This document shows positions 1-7,235 of a DNA stretch of 12,741 nucleotides, piece by piece. Where the stretch lies: NCBI GenBank assembly GCA_014380825.1, contig JACMJD010000563.1, positions 1-12,741 on the forward strand, given 5' to 3'. Below the pieces are notes generated by a model. That model had not been told where the DNA came from. It worked only from the letters and a program-made list of their open reading frames with translations, and did no database searches. The position numbers and the translations under genes were made by a program. Source of the stretch: Phycisphaerae bacterium. Its GTDB lineage: Bacteria; Planctomycetota; Phycisphaerae; Tepidisphaerales; Tepidisphaeraceae. Each line of letters opens with the position of its first letter. Position 1 is the first letter of the stretch.

Positions 1-160
1 CGATCGGTTGCGGCGGCGTGTATGCACTCGGGCCCGAGGGGGCCGGCGCGCTCACGTCCATGACACTCGAGTCAGCGGTCGTCGTCTTATTCTTGTTCGC
101 GCAGCCCACGGCCACGAATCCCACGAGGGCGGCTACCCCGATCACGATCGCGTTGTTCAC
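1..160 (-). CDS. Small lipoprotein, N-terminal part only (gene runs off the window)
   Basis: Read on the minus strand, a GTG codon at 160-158 opens a frame that stays open to the window edge (53 codons). An AAGGAG ribosome-binding site lies 7 bases before it. The product begins MNNAIVIGVAALVGFVAVGC, a short hydrophobic signal ending in a lipobox-like VAVGC. Cleavage before Cys20 with lipid attachment is therefore expected. The mature part seen so far is N-K-N-K followed by a T/S/A/P-rich stretch ending YTPPQPI, which looks like a flexible tether. No functional domain falls inside the window, so the role is unknown; a periplasmic or outer-membrane anchored protein is likely. It is divergent from the hydrolase at 349, with 188 bp between the two starts. 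Confidence 0.7.
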   Translation of the reverse strand, partial: MNNAIVIGVAALVGFVAVGCANKNKTTTADSSVMDVSAPAPSGPSAYTPPQPI

Positions 161-348
161 AGTCGAACTCCTTCCAAGGAGCGGAAATGCCGCACGTTCC
201 ACGCGCCGCGTTCCGTTTCACGTTCAGTGCACGTCGTTCCGGCCATCCATGATCCGAAACCTCTCGTGATTTATCGGACGCGATTGCGCGCCTTCATCAG
301 TGAATTTTTGTTGACGTCACATTTTTTCTCACGCGCGACGCCCCGCGT

Positions 349-1416
349 ATGATCCGCCACGTGATGGGCTGGATCGTTTTTCTTCTGGTGTTCCTGCTGG
401 TCGGCGGGCTGCTGATGACGTTCACCGCGTGGGTGATCGCGCTGTCGCTGCTGCATCCGCCACGCATGAGCGACGGCAAGGCAATGTACATCCTGCGCCG
501 CATGTCGCCGGCGGACATCGGCTTGACCTACGAACGCGTGACGTTCGACGTGCGCGATGAAGCCAATCGCGGCACTGACAAGAAACTCGCGATGGCGGCG
601 TGGTGGATGACGAACCCGTCTGCGAACGGCCGCTGCGTCGTCATGCTGCACGGCTATGCCGACGCGAAAGTCGGCGCGATCGCCTGGGCGCCACTGTGGC
701 ACAGCCTCGGCTTCAATATCCTGGCGATCGATCTTCGCGCCCATGGCGAAAGCGCTGGCCTGCACACGACCGGCGGACATTTCGAGCGCCATGACGTCGA
801 ACAAATTCTCGATCAATTGCGAGCCGCGCGCCCGAACGATGTCCGCCAAATCGTGCTGCTCGGCATGAGCCTCGGCAGCGCGGTCGCACTGGCGGTCGCG
901 GAACGTCGACCGGATTTAGCCACCGCGATCGTGCTGGAATGTCCGTTCACCAGCTTCGCCAACGCGACGACCTCGCACGCGATGCGGCTAGGCTCGCCCG
1001 TGAAGATCGTAATGCCGCTTGCATTGAAGATGGCTGCCGCGATCAGCGGGGCGAAGTTTGAGGACGTGCAGCCGTTGGAATTGATGCAGACGCTGAGTTG
1101 TCCGATCTTCGTGATCCAGTCGGGGAATGACTCGTTCGTGGGAAAAGAGGATTCAGATGCGATCGCGAACGCTGTCGGTGATCGCGCCAATGTAAGACTC
1201 TGGCGAGCCGAAGGCGCCGAGCACCTGATGGCGATCGCGGCAAGTCCGGAAAAATATGCCGAGCAACTAAAAGCGTTCCTCGCGATGGCCCTCACTCCCT
1301 CTCCCGGTACGCCGGGAGAGGGCAGGGGTGAGGGCCAGGCTGTGCGCAGTGTGGTCGGAGAATCAGGCCCTCACCCAGCCTCTCCCGGAGTACCGGGAGG
1401 GGAGCCGGAACCATGA
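349..1416 (+). CDS. Membrane-anchored alpha/beta hydrolase
   Basis: The 355-residue product has one N-terminal membrane segment (about residues 7-31) followed by a soluble alpha/beta hydrolase fold, so it is probably an anchored serine hydrolase acting outside the cytoplasm. Visible family marks are the oxyanion motif MLHGYAD (99-105), the nucleophile elbow GMSLGS with Ser174, an acid candidate Asp261 in GND, and the catalytic His292 in AEHL. These match the serine esterase/peptidase-like hydrolases often annotated YqkD/FrsA-like; the substrate cannot be told. The homologous fold should end near residue 313. The last 43 residues (from TPSPGTPGEGRGEG) are translated from a palindromic DNA repeat. 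The stop TGA overlaps the next gene's ATG (ATGA). No clear ribosome-binding site precedes ATG 349 or the alternative ATG 364. Confidence 0.85.
   Translation: MIRHVMGWIVFLLVFLLVGGLLMTFTAWVIALSLLHPPRMSDGKAMYILRRMSPADIGLTYERVTFDVRDEANRGTDKKLAMAAWWMTNPSANGRCVVMLHGYADAKVGAIAWAPLWHSLGFNILAIDLRAHGESAGLHTTGGHFERHDVEQILDQLRAARPNDVRQIVLLGMSLGSAVALAVAERRPDLATAIVLECPFTSFANATTSHAMRLGSPVKIVMPLALKMAAAISGAKFEDVQPLELMQTLSCPIFVIQSGNDSFVGKEDSDAIANAVGDRANVRLWRAEGAEHLMAIAASPEKYAEQLKAFLAMALTPSPGTPGEGRGEGQAVRSVVGESGPHPASPGVPGGEPEP
1287..1400. repeat. Dispersed GGCCCTCAC palindromic repeat, two adjacent copies
   Basis: Copy one (1287-1336) is a hairpin. Outer arms GGCCCTCAC (1287-1295) and GTGAGGGCC (1328-1336) are perfect. 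Inner arms CCCTCTCCCGG (1297-1307) and CCGGGAGAGGG (1312-1322) are perfect, with loop TACG. Copy two starts at 1366 with GGCCCTCACCCAGCCTCTCC and decays after about 1400. The translated string TPSPGTPGEGRGEG is one I recognise from hypothetical-protein tails in large environmental bacterial genomes, which fits a dispersed mobile or REP-like element (from memory, not searched). It lies in the hydrolase frame and ends just before the next gene. Confidence 0.85.
1395..1404 (+). promoter_or_regulatory. Ribosome-binding site derived from the repeat
   Basis: The purine run GGGAGGGGAG ends 8 bases before ATG 1413 (11 before ATG 1416). It is formed by the decaying end of repeat copy two, so the inserted repeat appears to provide the translation start signal of the transporter gene. 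Confidence 0.5.
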
Positions 1417-2342
1417 TGTCCGACTACCGCATCGGCCAACTCCTCGCGCTCGGGACGGCGGTGTGCTGGACGCTGAGCTCGATCGCGTTCGAGATCGCCT
1501 CGCGACGTGCGGGCTCCTTGCCGGTGAATTTCGTGCGACTGACGTTTGCTTTTCTCGGACTCGGAATCATCGGCTTCCTGAGCGATCGGCATCTGTTCTG
1601 GCCAAGCGACGCGCCGCCGATCGCTTGGAAATGGCTCGTGCTGTCGGGCGTGATCGGATTTTTCGTCGGCGATCTGGCACTGTTCCGCGCGTTCGTCGAG
1701 ATCGGCGCGCGACTCTGTTCGCTCCTGATGGCGCTCGCCCCACCGATCGCCGCGCTAACGGCCGTCTTCCTGCTGCCCGAAGAACACATGACCACGCGCT
1801 CGTGGTTGGGCATGGCGGTCACGCTGGCGGGCATCGTGTGGGTGATTTCCGAGCGCGTCGAGCAGAACGATTCGCGAAAGCACGTTCGCCGCGCCACGAT
1901 CCTCGGCGTGACGCTGGGCCTGATCGGCGCCGCCGGGCAAGGCGTTGGCGCGGTCGTGGCGAAGCTCGGGACGAATTCGTTCAACAACGCGTTCGCCGCC
2001 ACGCAGATCCGGGCACTTGCCGGCATCGTCGGGTTCTTTCTGCTGATCCTGATCACGCGCGATCTGCGCCGCGTGTGGCTCGCGCTTCGCGATTGGCGCG
2101 CGCTGCTGGCGCTCACGTTCGGCGCGATCCTCGGTCCGTTGCTAGGCGTGTCGATGCTGCTCAAGAGCATGTCGTACCCGATGAATGTCCCGCCCGGCGA
2201 AGCGAGCACGCTTGCCGCGCTGGTACCGGTGCTGATCCTGCCGATCCTGATTCTGCGAGGTAAAGAACACGTCACGTGGCGCGCATCGCTCGGCGCGATC
2301 GTCGCGGTGGTTGGTGTGGGGATACTGATGTGGAAGAAGTAA
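1413..2342 (+). CDS. EamA/DMT-family transporter
   Basis: The product is 309 residues of almost continuous hydrophobic helices, about ten membrane segments, which is the usual length and layout of drug/metabolite transporter (EamA) permeases: two repeats of five helices, roughly residues 8-145 and 160-307. Family-like features are the helix-1 AVCWTLSSIAFEIASRRAG stretch and the helix-4 region ALAPPIAALTAVFLLPEE with its acidic end. The second half carries a matching pattern (STLAALVPVLILPILILRGKE). These proteins export or import small metabolites across the inner membrane; the substrate is unknown. It starts MMSDYRIGQ: ATG 1413 overlaps the hydrolase stop as ATGA, and ATG 1416 follows directly, so either may be used. 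It is probably co-transcribed with the hydrolase. Confidence 0.88.
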   Translation: MMSDYRIGQLLALGTAVCWTLSSIAFEIASRRAGSLPVNFVRLTFAFLGLGIIGFLSDRHLFWPSDAPPIAWKWLVLSGVIGFFVGDLALFRAFVEIGARLCSLLMALAPPIAALTAVFLLPEEHMTTRSWLGMAVTLAGIVWVISERVEQNDSRKHVRRATILGVTLGLIGAAGQGVGAVVAKLGTNSFNNAFAATQIRALAGIVGFFLLILITRDLRRVWLALRDWRALLALTFGAILGPLLGVSMLLKSMSYPMNVPPGEASTLAALVPVLILPILILRGKEHVTWRASLGAIVAVVGVGILMWKK

Positions 2343-2344
2343 CT

Positions 2345-2408
2345 CGTGATTACGTGATTACGTGATTACGTGAGAATTTTCTGTTTGTCACGTAATCACG
2401 TAATCACG
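2345..2408. repeat. Mirrored tandem-word hairpin, word CGTGATTA
   Basis: The left arm holds 3.6 head-to-tail copies of the 8-mer CGTGATTA (2345-2373). The right arm (2388-2408) is the exact reverse complement of 2353-2373, 21 of 21 bases. The loop is 14 bases and starts GAATT. It begins 2 bp after the transporter stop and ends 1 bp before the convergent transporter's stop, so it occupies the whole gap and may end transcription from both sides. There is no T-run on either strand, so it is not a classical intrinsic terminator. Confidence 0.9.
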
Positions 2409-2409
2409 C

Positions 2410-3417
2410 TTAAACCATCTCGCGCGGCGCGTGTTCGATCGTTTCTTTTCCGCCGCGCGCATGCATCTCCAACAACTCCACCAACAGATTTGCGATGAGA
2501 ATTGTCGCCGCGCCGAGCAACTGAATCGGAAGCAGCGAGCGATTCACTATCACATACGCATACACCGCGGCGAACAGCGGCTCCATGAGGTACAGCAGTG
2601 CGGCCCGCGTGGCATCCAGTCGCGGCTGATAGATGGTGAGAATTCCGTAGGCGATTAATGTCGGCACGATGATCAGCAGCGCCCAGTTCATCCACACTTC
2701 GCACGGCTGGAAGATATGAACGAGCGTCGTCGGATGAAGCGCTTCGACGCCGCCGCGGAGGAACGGGACGGTCGCCAGCGCGATCAAGCCGGTGACGAGA
2801 AACTGTCCGCCGGCCATGCGGAAGGGGTTGTCGCGGGGGACGATGTCGTTCACAACCAGCACATAGATCGAGAAGATGATCGCCGTCGCGAGGCCGAGCC
2901 ATTCGCCCAGACCGAATCCACCGCCGGGCGCGGCACCGGTCATCAACCACACGCCGGCGAGCGCGATGACGACAGCGATCCACACCCGCAGCGGCGGCGA
3001 GCGCCGCAGCGCGAGCGTCGACAGCAACGGAACGAACACGATCGTCAGGCTAGTGAGAAACGCGCACACCGCTTCGCTGGTTTGATCGAGCCCGAGGTGC
3101 TGCGCGATCGAGCCGGTGGCCAGAAGGAATCCGATCGCGAACGCATGCCAGCAACTTCGAAGCGTCCACCCGCGCCGCGCGGCAGGAAAAATCGCGAACC
3201 ACGCCAAACCGGCGACGATGAATCGCGCCGCCAAGAGTAATATCGGACCGAGCGGCGCGCCGTCGCCGACGCCGGTGATACGGTTGATCGTCTCGCCGCC
3301 CGCTTTGGCCCACGTGAAGCCGCAGCCCCAGCAGAGCGTGGCGATCAGCAGCATCAGCGAGGCGATGCGCTGTGATCGCCGGTGCGTTTCCGCGCCGGGT
3401 TTGACGGTTGCATGCAT
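2410..3417 (-). CDS. EamA/DMT-family transporter
   Basis: A 335-residue permease with about ten hydrophobic helices in two EamA repeats. Helix 1 reads LMLLIATLCWGCGFTWAK, and the last two helices carry the EamA hallmark LLYLMEPLFAAVYAYVI followed by LLGAATILIANLLVELLE. This is typical of inner-membrane metabolite exporters of the RhaT/EamA type; the substrate is unknown. It is only distantly similar in sequence to the other transporter at 1413, so it does not look like a recent duplicate. I chose ATG 3417 (MHATVKPG). A longer frame reaches ATG 3534, but those 39 extra residues are hydrophilic, unlike the family, and partly encoded by the repeat at 3474-3555. No strong ribosome-binding site is seen before 3417. 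Its stop lies 1 bp from the hairpin at 2345-2408. Confidence 0.87.
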   Translation of the reverse strand: MHATVKPGAETHRRSQRIASLMLLIATLCWGCGFTWAKAGGETINRITGVGDGAPLGPILLLAARFIVAGLAWFAIFPAARRGWTLRSCWHAFAIGFLLATGSIAQHLGLDQTSEAVCAFLTSLTIVFVPLLSTLALRRSPPLRVWIAVVIALAGVWLMTGAAPGGGFGLGEWLGLATAIIFSIYVLVVNDIVPRDNPFRMAGGQFLVTGLIALATVPFLRGGVEALHPTTLVHIFQPCEVWMNWALLIIVPTLIAYGILTIYQPRLDATRAALLYLMEPLFAAVYAYVIVNRSLLPIQLLGAATILIANLLVELLEMHARGGKETIEHAPREMV

Positions 3418-3473
3418 GGGGTGGTAATTCTGGCGTTTCGCGTTCGCGCGGCAAACGCCTTGCCGAACGCTGA

Positions 3474-3555
3474 TGTCATCCTGAGCGGTCCGCTGCGAAG
3501 GATCTAGCCTCACAGGTGAATCCAGATCCTTCACGGAGTACCGTTCAGGATGACA
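3474..3555. repeat. Dispersed TGTCATCCTGAGCGG inverted repeat
   Basis: Left arm 3474-3505 and right arm 3524-3555 are inverted repeats matching at 27 of 32 positions, around an 18-base spacer. The outer ends TGTCATCCTGA / TCAGGATGACA and inner ends GAAGGATCT / AGATCCTTC are exact. This sequence, with its 'CATCCTGAGCG...GAAGGATCT' pattern, resembles repeats I recall scattered between genes in several phyla of soil and water bacteria (from memory). It lies in the divergent region between the transporter at 3417 and the glycosyltransferase, and contains the latter's start codon. Confidence 0.85.
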
Positions 3556-5139
3556 GTGCTCGAGTATTCAACGCCGGCCGCACGACGTACACCGCGCTCG
3601 CGGTGGGTCACTCCGCTGGTGCTCGCGCCGATCATCCTCGCCACCCTCGCGTCGATCGCGTGGTCGCTGTGGTCGATGGAATATCGCCTGACGATGCCGT
3701 GGCCGCAGAATCCGTGGGAGTCGGCGATCATCGCCGACGCCTGGCGGTTCGCGCACGGCCAGCCGCTTTACGAGCGCCTGCCCGCCGGGCACGCGACGCA
3801 TCTGTACGGGCCGCTCACGTCGCCGACGATCGGGGTGATCTTCAAGATCTTCGGGACGACGAACTTTTATGTTGGCCGAACGATCGTGATGATCAGCTCG
3901 CTGGCGATGTGCGCGATCATCCTGCTGATTTACTCGCCGCGCAAACCGCTGGCGATGTTTATCAGCGCCGGGTTGTTGCTCGCGTTGCACTATCGAGGCC
4001 GCGCGTACTTCGTCGAGACCCGGCCCGACATGGTGGCCGCTCTGCTGGCGACGCTGTCGCTCGTTGCGTTTTACCGCGCGCACGTTCGGCAGAAACCGTG
4101 GCTGTATCTGCCGGGCATCGGATTGTTGATCGGCGCGATGCTGTTCAAGCAAACCTACGCGGCCTTCGCTGCGGCGCCGCTGCTGGCGGTCCTGATCGAA
4201 CGGGCGACGCTGCGCTCGACAAACAACTTGCGTCGCGACGTTCTGCTCGCGCTCACGCCGCTGGGCGCGATGGTCGTCGTCATGCTGGCGATCAAATTCC
4301 TCACGCCCAACGTCGCTTACTACATGTTCACCGTGCCGGCGATGTACGAGATCAAATGGAAAGCCCGCGGACTAATCGCCGCTGCCAGCCTGGTCATGCT
4401 GAGCCCGCTGTTCGTCGTCTTGGCGATGTGGCTGGTGCTGGACGAGCGCCGCCGCGAGCTGCGCGATCCGAAAATGCTCTGGCTGCTGAGCACGCTGCTC
4501 ATCGGCTGCGGCGTCGGGATTATCGCATACGCGAAGTACGGCGGCAGTTACAACTCGCTGCTGCTCGGCTTCATCCCGATGACCGCGTTCTGCATCGCGC
4601 TGATCGATCCGGTGCTGCGACGACTCTCCGACACATCGGCGAACGAGATCACGCGCCTCGCGGGCGGCTGGCTGATCGGATTGCTGATCCTCGTCACAAC
4701 GTTCAGCGTGCCCAACAGCGATCTATGGAACTTTGAAGGCGCGCACGGCGGGCGCGACTACGCAGCCGCGGTGAATTCAGTGCGGAAACTCAAGGGACGG
4801 GTGATCATTCCGGACGATCCGACGATTTTGATCGCGGCGAAGGACCAGGTTTGCCGCAGCTTTGATGCCGAGCTGGACGCGAAGGGCCGTCCCGGTCAAC
4901 TGCCGCTTGGGTTGTACAAAGATCTGGCGGCAGCGGATTGGTTGGTCCGCGTGCACGGACACTACGACGGCTGGTACACGCCGGAGTTGATGGTGGATAT
5001 GGGTTTCGAACGCCTGCCGACGAAGGAAGCCGGCCAGGCGTTCAAGAAGATTTACTCCCTGTGGAAGCGCGTCAAACCCGCCGCCACGCAACCGGCCGAG
5101 CCGGTGCGACCGAAACGCCGCAGCATGCCGGCACGCTGA
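3550..5139 (+). CDS. Multi-pass membrane glycosyltransferase, GT39/ArnT-like (GT-C fold)
   Basis: The 529-residue product has a first membrane helix at about 20-42, then a loop WESAIIADAWRFAHGQPLYE (56-75). This is followed by HLYGPLT (84-90), roughly nine more helices to about residue 385, and a soluble C-terminal part (about 390-529). An acidic first loop followed by a YGPL-like motif is the pattern of polyprenyl-phosphate-sugar transferases (PMT/ArnT/RgtA-like); Glu57 or Asp63 is the candidate catalytic acid. ETRPDMVAALLATLSLVAF (156-174) is also typical. It probably moves a lipid-linked sugar to an unknown acceptor on the outer face of the membrane. ATG 3550 lies inside the right arm of the repeat. 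GTG 3556 with AGGA 5 bases before it is an equally good start. Tail to tail with the gene at 5143, 3 bp apart. Confidence 0.75.
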   Translation: MTVLEYSTPAARRTPRSRWVTPLVLAPIILATLASIAWSLWSMEYRLTMPWPQNPWESAIIADAWRFAHGQPLYERLPAGHATHLYGPLTSPTIGVIFKIFGTTNFYVGRTIVMISSLAMCAIILLIYSPRKPLAMFISAGLLLALHYRGRAYFVETRPDMVAALLATLSLVAFYRAHVRQKPWLYLPGIGLLIGAMLFKQTYAAFAAAPLLAVLIERATLRSTNNLRRDVLLALTPLGAMVVVMLAIKFLTPNVAYYMFTVPAMYEIKWKARGLIAAASLVMLSPLFVVLAMWLVLDERRRELRDPKMLWLLSTLLIGCGVGIIAYAKYGGSYNSLLLGFIPMTAFCIALIDPVLRRLSDTSANEITRLAGGWLIGLLILVTTFSVPNSDLWNFEGAHGGRDYAAAVNSVRKLKGRVIIPDDPTILIAAKDQVCRSFDAELDAKGRPGQLPLGLYKDLAAADWLVRVHGHYDGWYTPELMVDMGFERLPTKEAGQAFKKIYSLWKRVKPAATQPAEPVRPKRRSMPAR

Positions 5140-5142
5140 AGA

Positions 5143-6150
5143 TCACGGCCGCTGGAAATAATCCTGTACGAGCGAGCGATATGAATCGGGAACCGCGCCG
5201 GTGCGAACCGCATCGAGCGCAGCTTCGCGATCACTTGACCAGCGTTCGGTTGTCCATGGAGCAACTGGGGAATTCGTCGACGAACTGACCGCGCCGGAAT
5301 CGTTCGCGCCAGCCAAACCTGAATTCGAAGCCGCCCCCGCGCCGGTCGCCGCGAGAGTTCCTGTGTTCGGCGCTGTCGAATTCGCGGCTCGCAGGTCAGG
5401 CGAAGAAACGCGCGACTCGGAGTTCGCCGATCCAACGCCGCGCGAGCCCGCGCTCGCGCCGCTCGGATCGTTTGACGATCGTGCGGGGCCTTTGGACGAC
5501 GTGTCTTGCGAAGGTTCCGCGCCCAAGTTCATCGACGAGTTCGAAGAGTTGGGATCGCGCTGAGGAGTTTGATCAGTGGACGCCAAGCCTGACGACGCTT
5601 TGGGGAGCTGAGGATTGACGCGATCCGTCGTCCACGCGTCGACGGGATCTGCCGACCTGGCGATCGCTTGCCGATCCGTCGCGGAGGTTGAAAGCATCAA
5701 CGCCATCACGATCACGCCCGCGGTTGCCAATCCAACGCCGGACCACGTTCGCGATCCGTATCGTCGCAGAATGAGCGTCGCCGGCGTCAATCCCGCGACT
5801 CGTGCGTTCGCCAATGCCTGCAATGCTTCGACGAATGTTTGATCGGCGTGACTCGTGGCGAGCATCGCGCTGGAGAAGAGCTCCGGCGAGTTCAACTGGG
5901 TCTCGATGACCCGCGCGCTGTCGATCAGCGTCGGTCGTCGCCAGAATGATGCGACGATGCCGGCGATGCTCGCTACGAAGAGAACCGCAACCACGGGCCC
6001 GAGCGATTCATCCTGCCGCCACCACGACACAACCAGCAGCATTGAAGCGACGACACATCCGATCAGCAATCCGATCGCGGCATGCTCGATCAATCGCCAG
6101 GCGATGCGCCGGCGGTGTGCGCGAATGAGGAACCGCGTGAATGCGGACAT
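5143..6150 (-). CDS. Unrecognised membrane protein with long Ser/Ala/Asn-rich linker
   Basis: I do not recognise this 335-residue protein. Residues 22-43 and 51-70 form a membrane hairpin. A soluble stretch follows (IDSARVIETQLNSPELFSSAML and onward), then a third membrane helix near 136-154. Residues 160-297 are low-complexity, rich in Ser, Ala, Asn, Gly and Pro, and surely disordered. The C-terminus is ordered-looking: APWTTERWSSDREAALDAV, then VPDSYRSLVQDYFQRP. A 'Y-R-x-L-V-x-x-Y-F' ending resembles the tails of DUF4175-like and Bat-type membrane proteins in planctomycetes, which is only a suggestion. It begins 19 bp after the stop of the TPR gene, so the two are one transcription unit; a TPR partner is common in such complexes. 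Its stop is 3 bp from the glycosyltransferase stop, with no terminator between them. Confidence 0.75.
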   Translation of the reverse strand: MSAFTRFLIRAHRRRIAWRLIEHAAIGLLIGCVVASMLLVVSWWRQDESLGPVVAVLFVASIAGIVASFWRRPTLIDSARVIETQLNSPELFSSAMLATSHADQTFVEALQALANARVAGLTPATLILRRYGSRTWSGVGLATAGVIVMALMLSTSATDRQAIARSADPVDAWTTDRVNPQLPKASSGLASTDQTPQRDPNSSNSSMNLGAEPSQDTSSKGPARSSNDPSGASAGSRGVGSANSESRVSSPDLRAANSTAPNTGTLAATGAGAASNSGLAGANDSGAVSSSTNSPVAPWTTERWSSDREAALDAVRTGAVPDSYRSLVQDYFQRP

Positions 6151-6169
6151 CTTGATGCTCTCGGGCAGA

Positions 6170-6841
6170 TTACTGTTCGTGATTCAACTTTTCCCGCAGC
6201 TCGCCCACCGCTTCGCGGATCGCGTGCATGTGGGGATTGATCGCCAGCGCCCGCTCATAAGCTTCCATCGCACAGCGCCAGCGGCGCAGATGCGCGTGGT
6301 TGTGTCCGGTGCCGGCCCAGGCGCCGAAATGGAGCGGCATGAGTTCAACGGCCTTGCCGCAATCGGCCAGCGAGGCTTCGTGCTCGTCCATCAGGAAATG
6401 GGAGATGGCTCGCTGGTTGTAGGCTTCGGAAAATTCGGGGGAAAGTTGAATCGCGCGATCGAAGTGTGAAATGGCGTGCAGCGTGTCTCGTCTACCGAGT
6501 GCCTGCGCGCCGCGGGCGAGCTGATGGTTCGCCTCGGTCGATCCGCCGCGAAACCAGATCGACCACATCGCATGCTCGGCCAACTGGTTGACGATCGGGT
6601 CTTCGTCCTTCAGCAGCTTCGCAATCTCACCGACGCATTTGTTCGTGCCGACGAGCGACAGACACAACGCGGCAACTTTTCGCGCATCTTCATGGCCGCT
6701 GCGCAGGACGGAGATGATCTGCGGGCCGGTCCAGTTGCTTTTGAGCAGTGTCAATAACTGCTGCGGGTTGTTGCATTCGAGCACCGGCTGAACGGTGGCA
6801 ACGAATTGCGCGGGATCGATTTGCTGAGTCGACGTGCCCAT
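6170..6841 (-). CDS. HEAT-like plus TPR repeat protein
   Basis: A 223-residue soluble protein with no signal peptide. The N-terminal part (about 40-98) has helical pairs like HEAT or armadillo repeats (ARKVAALCLSLVG, EDPIVNQLAEHAMWSIWF). Three tetratricopeptide repeats follow at about 103-136, 137-170 and 171-204. Marks include ALGRRDTLHAISHFDRAIQL, SEAYNQRAISHF, and AYERALAINP, with the usual Ala and Pro positions. This is a protein-binding scaffold; the partner is not visible. The adjacent membrane protein, 19 bp downstream in the same unit, is the natural candidate. ATG 6841 is the only reasonable start, although its ribosome-binding site is weak. The C-terminus ends in a short charged helix (VGELREKLNHEQ). 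Confidence 0.82.
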   Translation of the reverse strand: MGTSTQQIDPAQFVATVQPVLECNNPQQLLTLLKSNWTGPQIISVLRSGHEDARKVAALCLSLVGTNKCVGEIAKLLKDEDPIVNQLAEHAMWSIWFRGGSTEANHQLARGAQALGRRDTLHAISHFDRAIQLSPEFSEAYNQRAISHFLMDEHEASLADCGKAVELMPLHFGAWAGTGHNHAHLRRWRCAMEAYERALAINPHMHAIREAVGELREKLNHEQ

Positions 6842-6958
6842 CAGCCACCATTGTAGCCAGCGGCGATTGCGGATTCCCGCTCATTATGGCTGAAGCGGGC
6901 GTGGCGGGGCTTAAACGTGAGGTGGATTGCCGAATATAACGTCTCAATAACCCAATCT

Positions 6959-7180
6959 TCAATAACCGGGTCGCGGCCGGCGAGCATCTAGCTCCTGCTC
7001 GCGCTCGAGCTGAGCGGCCTTGGCTTCGGGTGTGAACGGGCTGGCGTAGTACCCGCGGCGGACGGTCGAGCTGGAGTTGAGCGAGCGCGGTTGATAGCCA
7101 GTCTCCAATCCAGGTTTGCACCCGGCGAGCGCGGACAAAATCAGAGATGCGACGATCAATCTGCTCACGCGAGAAACCAT
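6959..7180 (-). CDS. Small lipoprotein, 73 residues
   Basis: ATG 7180 gives a 73-residue product beginning MVSRVSRLIVASLILSALAGC: two arginines, a hydrophobic core, and a textbook lipobox LAGC. The signal peptide should be removed by signal peptidase II and Cys21 lipidated. The mature part is short and polar (residues KPGLETGYQPRSLNSSS, then YYASPFTPEAKAAQLEREQE) and ends RPRPGY. It resembles no domain I know. A frame continues upstream to GTG 7243, but the extra residues would put polar sequence before the signal, so I reject it. It is divergent from the methyltransferase, with 55 bp between starts. Outer-membrane or periplasmic location is inferred from the lipobox alone. Confidence 0.75.
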   Translation of the reverse strand: MVSRVSRLIVASLILSALAGCKPGLETGYQPRSLNSSSTVRRGYYASPFTPEAKAAQLEREQELDARRPRPGY

Positions 7181-7221
7181 AACCTTGCCCGCCGAAAAAG
7201 TCGAACCGCGGTGCGATGTCG

Positions 7222-7227
7222 TAGAAT
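7222..7227 (+). promoter_or_regulatory. Possible -10 box of the methyltransferase gene
   Basis: TAGAAT lies 8 bases before the GTG start. If used, transcription would begin at about the first base of the gene, giving a leaderless message. That would fit the absence of a ribosome-binding site. No good -35 box is at standard spacing, so this is weak. Confidence 0.25.
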
Positions 7228-7235
7228 GAAAACCA

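Noticed and set aside
311..319. TTGACGTCA before the hydrolase as a -35 box or palindromic operator
   Set aside because: No -10 box at standard distance, and an 8-bp palindrome is expected by chance in this length.
8..352. Open frames of 83-114 codons on the plus strand
   Set aside because: They run across the lipoprotein on the other strand and the promoter region, have no domain, and have arginine/proline-rich high-GC composition typical of shadow frames.
2345..2408. CRISPR array, because of tandem short words
   Set aside because: The words are 8 bases with no spacers, and the arms are mirrored, not direct repeats with unique spacers; no cas genes are present.
2345..2408. Intrinsic terminator
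   Set aside because: Strong stem but no T-run on either strand; it may still block transcription, but it does not meet the definition.
3432..3459. Inverted repeat GGCGTTT / AAACGCC in the transporter leader, possible operator
   Set aside because: Only 7 bp arms in a GC-rich region rich in CGCG words; no link to a regulator can be shown.
3418..3534. 39-residue N-terminal extension of the minus-strand transporter
   Set aside because: It is hydrophilic, partly encoded by a dispersed repeat, and EamA proteins normally start close to helix 1; ATG 3417 fits better.
6944..6967. Direct repeat TCAATAACC twice, at 15-bp spacing, at the lipoprotein stop
   Set aside because: Only 9 bases, two copies, and no structure around them; likely chance.
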